Below, piece by piece: positions 62,470 to 64,000 of a DNA stretch of 64,000 nucleotides. The notes under the pieces are model-generated. The model worked only from the letters and a program-made list of their open reading frames with translations, made no database searches and was not told the DNA's origin. Each line of letters begins with the position of its first letter. Position 1 is the first letter of the stretch. The position numbers and the translations under genes were made by a program. The DNA comes from Marinobacter mobilis (GTDB lineage: Bacteria; Pseudomonadota; Gammaproteobacteria; Pseudomonadales; Oleiphilaceae), in the NCBI RefSeq assembly GCF_900106945.1, contig NZ_FNNE01000010.1, forward strand, positions 124,001-188,000, given 5' to 3'.

Positions 62470-64000
62470 TCAGCTGGAAGGCAGCAGTGATGTTGCCGCG
62501 AGCGCGTCGCGGATCTGGTCCAGGGCCTGGGGATTGGCCAAGGCATCGCGGTTATCGCTGCGCGCGGCGCCATTGATCAGCCGTGCGACCGCGAGCTCAA
62601 CCTTCTTGCCACTGCGAGTGTAAGGAATGTCGGGCACCGGGACAATATGTCGGGGCACATGACGGGGACTGGCACCTTCGCGGATACGGCTGCGCAGCCG
62701 TGCCACCAGCTCATCATCCATCTCGGCGCCATCGGCAGGCACCACCAGCAACACGACCTCGACATCGCCGTCGATCTGCCGTCCCACCACCAGGCTGTCC
62801 TTCACTGCGGGCTCCGTTTCTACCTGCCGGTAGATCTCGGCGGTGCCGATACGCACCCCGCCCGGATTCAGCGTGGCATCGGAGCGACCATAGATGATGG
62901 CACCACCGTGCGGCGTAAACTCGATAAAGTCACCGTGGGCCCAGACCGCCGGGTAGGTGTCGAAGTAGGCGTCGTGGTAACGGCTGCCATCGCTGTCATT
63001 CCAGAAAGCGACCGGCATCGATGGCAGTGGCTGGCGGCAGACCAGTTCGCCGCGACCTTCGCCCACCGGCTGACCATCCTCACCATAGGCGACGGCATCA
63101 ACCCCGAGAAAACGACACTGGATCTCGCCCCGGCGCACCGGCAACAGCGGGGTCGCTCCCACGAAACAGCCACAGATGTCGGTACCACCAGCGATAGAGC
63201 CCAGCAGTGCCTTTGGGGCACCGTCGCTGTAGATCCAGTCGTAATCTTCCGGCAGCAGAGGCGAACCGGTGGAAAACACCACCCGCAGGGCACTCTGGTC
63301 CAGCGTCTTCGCCGGTGCCAGTTCGGCCTTGCGACAGCCCGCAATGAAACGCGCACTGGTGCCGTAGTGGGTAACTTTCTCCTCGGCCACGGTCTGCCAC
63401 AGGGCGTTCAGATCCGGGTAACCGGGAGAACCGTCCACAGTGATCACCGCGGCACCAGTCAGCAGCGCCGAGGCCTGCCAGTTCCACATCATCCAGCCAC
63501 AGGTGGTGAAATAAAGGAAACGGTCATCGGGACCGACGTCACCCTGCAGCATCAGTTCCTTGGCGTGATTGACCAGCAGGCCAGCATTGCCATGGACAAT
63601 GCACTTGGGCTTGCCGGTGGTGCCGGAGGAATAGAGGATGTAGACCGGGTGATCCGGCGGCATCGGGGTAAACGACGGCGCCTGGCCTTCACCGAACGCC
63701 AGGGCATCCGCCCACGAGGTAACCAGCCCGCCGCCCAGATGCGGCTGGTCTGGCAACTGCTGCACGCTGATGACGGTTTTCAGGCTCGGCAACCTGGCGG
63801 CCAGTGCCTCGAAATCCTGCTGCCGCGGAAACACCTTGCCACCATAGCCGTAGCCATTCACCACGATCAGTGCTGACGGTTCGATCTGGCCAAAACGGTC
63901 CTGGATCGCGCCGGTGCCAAAGTCCGGCGAAGCGGAACTCCAGATCGCCCCCAGACTGGTGGCCGCCAGCATCCCCACCAGGGCCTCATAGCCATTGGTG
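62470..64000 (-). CDS. aacS: Acetoacetyl-CoA synthetase, C-terminal part (cut by window edge)
   Basis: The frame runs open from the right edge to 62470, giving about 510 residues of an AMP-forming acyl-CoA ligase. LYSSGTTGKPKCIVHG is the ATP-binding motif, with YGTSARF, YGRSDATLNPGGVRIGTAEIY and the catalytic lysine in YTRSGKKVELAVAR. The segments MLAATSLGAIWSSASPDFG and NRDALANPQAL are typical of acetoacetyl-CoA synthetase rather than acetyl-CoA synthetase. A GTG at 63978 is internal, not the start, because the frame and homology continue upstream (NGYEAL). It activates acetoacetate, for instance in ketone-body or PHB turnover. Confidence 0.92.
   Translation of the reverse strand, partial: TNGYEALVGMLAATSLGAIWSSASPDFGTGAIQDRFGQIEPSALIVVNGYGYGGKVFPRQQDFEALAARLPSLKTVISVQQLPDQPHLGGGLVTSWADALAFGEGQAPSFTPMPPDHPVYILYSSGTTGKPKCIVHGNAGLLVNHAKELMLQGDVGPDDRFLYFTTCGWMMWNWQASALLTGAAVITVDGSPGYPDLNALWQTVAEEKVTHYGTSARFIAGCRKAELAPAKTLDQSALRVVFSTGSPLLPEDYDWIYSDGAPKALLGSIAGGTDICGCFVGATPLLPVRRGEIQCRFLGVDAVAYGEDGQPVGEGRGELVCRQPLPSMPVAFWNDSDGSRYHDAYFDTYPAVWAHGDFIEFTPHGGAIIYGRSDATLNPGGVRIGTAEIYRQVETEPAVKDSLVVGRQIDGDVEVVLLVVPADGAEMDDELVARLRSRIREGASPRHVPRHIVPVPDIPYTRSGKKVELAVARLINGAARSDNRDALANPQALDQIRDALAATSLLPSS

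Noticed and set aside
1..64000. Search for CRISPR arrays, insertion sequences, integrases, prophage genes or att sites
   Set aside because: No regularly spaced repeats, transposase or integrase motifs, or long terminal repeats were seen.

Overview
The window is 64 kb of ordinary chromosomal DNA from a high-GC Gammaproteobacterium, most likely a marine heterotroph of the Marinobacter/Alcanivorax/Pseudomonas kind. This is inferred from an OprI-type alanine-zipper lipoprotein, a monomeric NADP-isocitrate dehydrogenase, a FadL-type porin, acetoacetyl-CoA synthetase, many c-di-GMP and two-component proteins, and one tRNA-Gly(CCC). I saw no phage, insertion sequence, CRISPR array or integron. The genus cannot be fixed from the sequence alone.

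Layout. 1-5.1 kb: a sensor protein cut by the window edge, coupled to a REC-GGDEF-EAL phosphodiesterase; tRNA-Gly with a clear promoter; a K+/H+ antiporter. 5.1-11.3 kb: envelope block with an L,D-transpeptidase next to a Braun-type lipoprotein, an NfeD/stomatin pair, an SDR, a second L,D-transpeptidase, and a Gdt1-type Mn transporter behind a yybP-ykoY riboswitch. 11.3-21.9 kb: MFS pump plus MarR, a WYL regulator resembling BrxR/CapW, a secreted nuclease, a hydrolase, an AraC regulator, queC-queE, an exonuclease, and a 0.5 kb intergenic region that may encode a small RNA. 21.9-26.5 kb: three-gene signalling operon headed by a 7TM hybrid kinase. 26.6-35.7 kb: small unknowns, an esterase, MtfA, then a periplasmic cassette (cytochrome c lipoprotein, Tat-exported FAD oxidase, Tat-exported PLP enzyme), outer-membrane phospholipase and a small K+ channel. 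35.7-44.3 kb: DODA-type dioxygenase behind a perfect inverted repeat, Ada-like methyltransferase, YbaK, a GST-like protein, an orphan binding protein, a pseudouridine synthase, a pair of overlapping secreted paralogues with YadA-neck motifs, and an isolated trpB. 44.3-53.5 kb: metE/metR, a di-metal hydrolase, a flavin oxidase/MocR pair, a sterol-desaturase-family protein and FadL. 53.5-64 kb: USP plus Lon-like protease, two small genes, a MASE1 diguanylate cyclase, a SRPBCC protein, monomeric idh with a nested palindrome at its promoter, and acetoacetyl-CoA synthetase cut by the right edge.

Most of the genes are housekeeping, envelope maintenance or signalling. The least explained parts are the secreted neck-motif pair (41.5-42.9 kb), the periplasmic redox/PLP cassette (31-34 kb), the orphan WYL regulator, the 21.1-21.6 kb intergenic region, and several undocumented operator-like palindromes.
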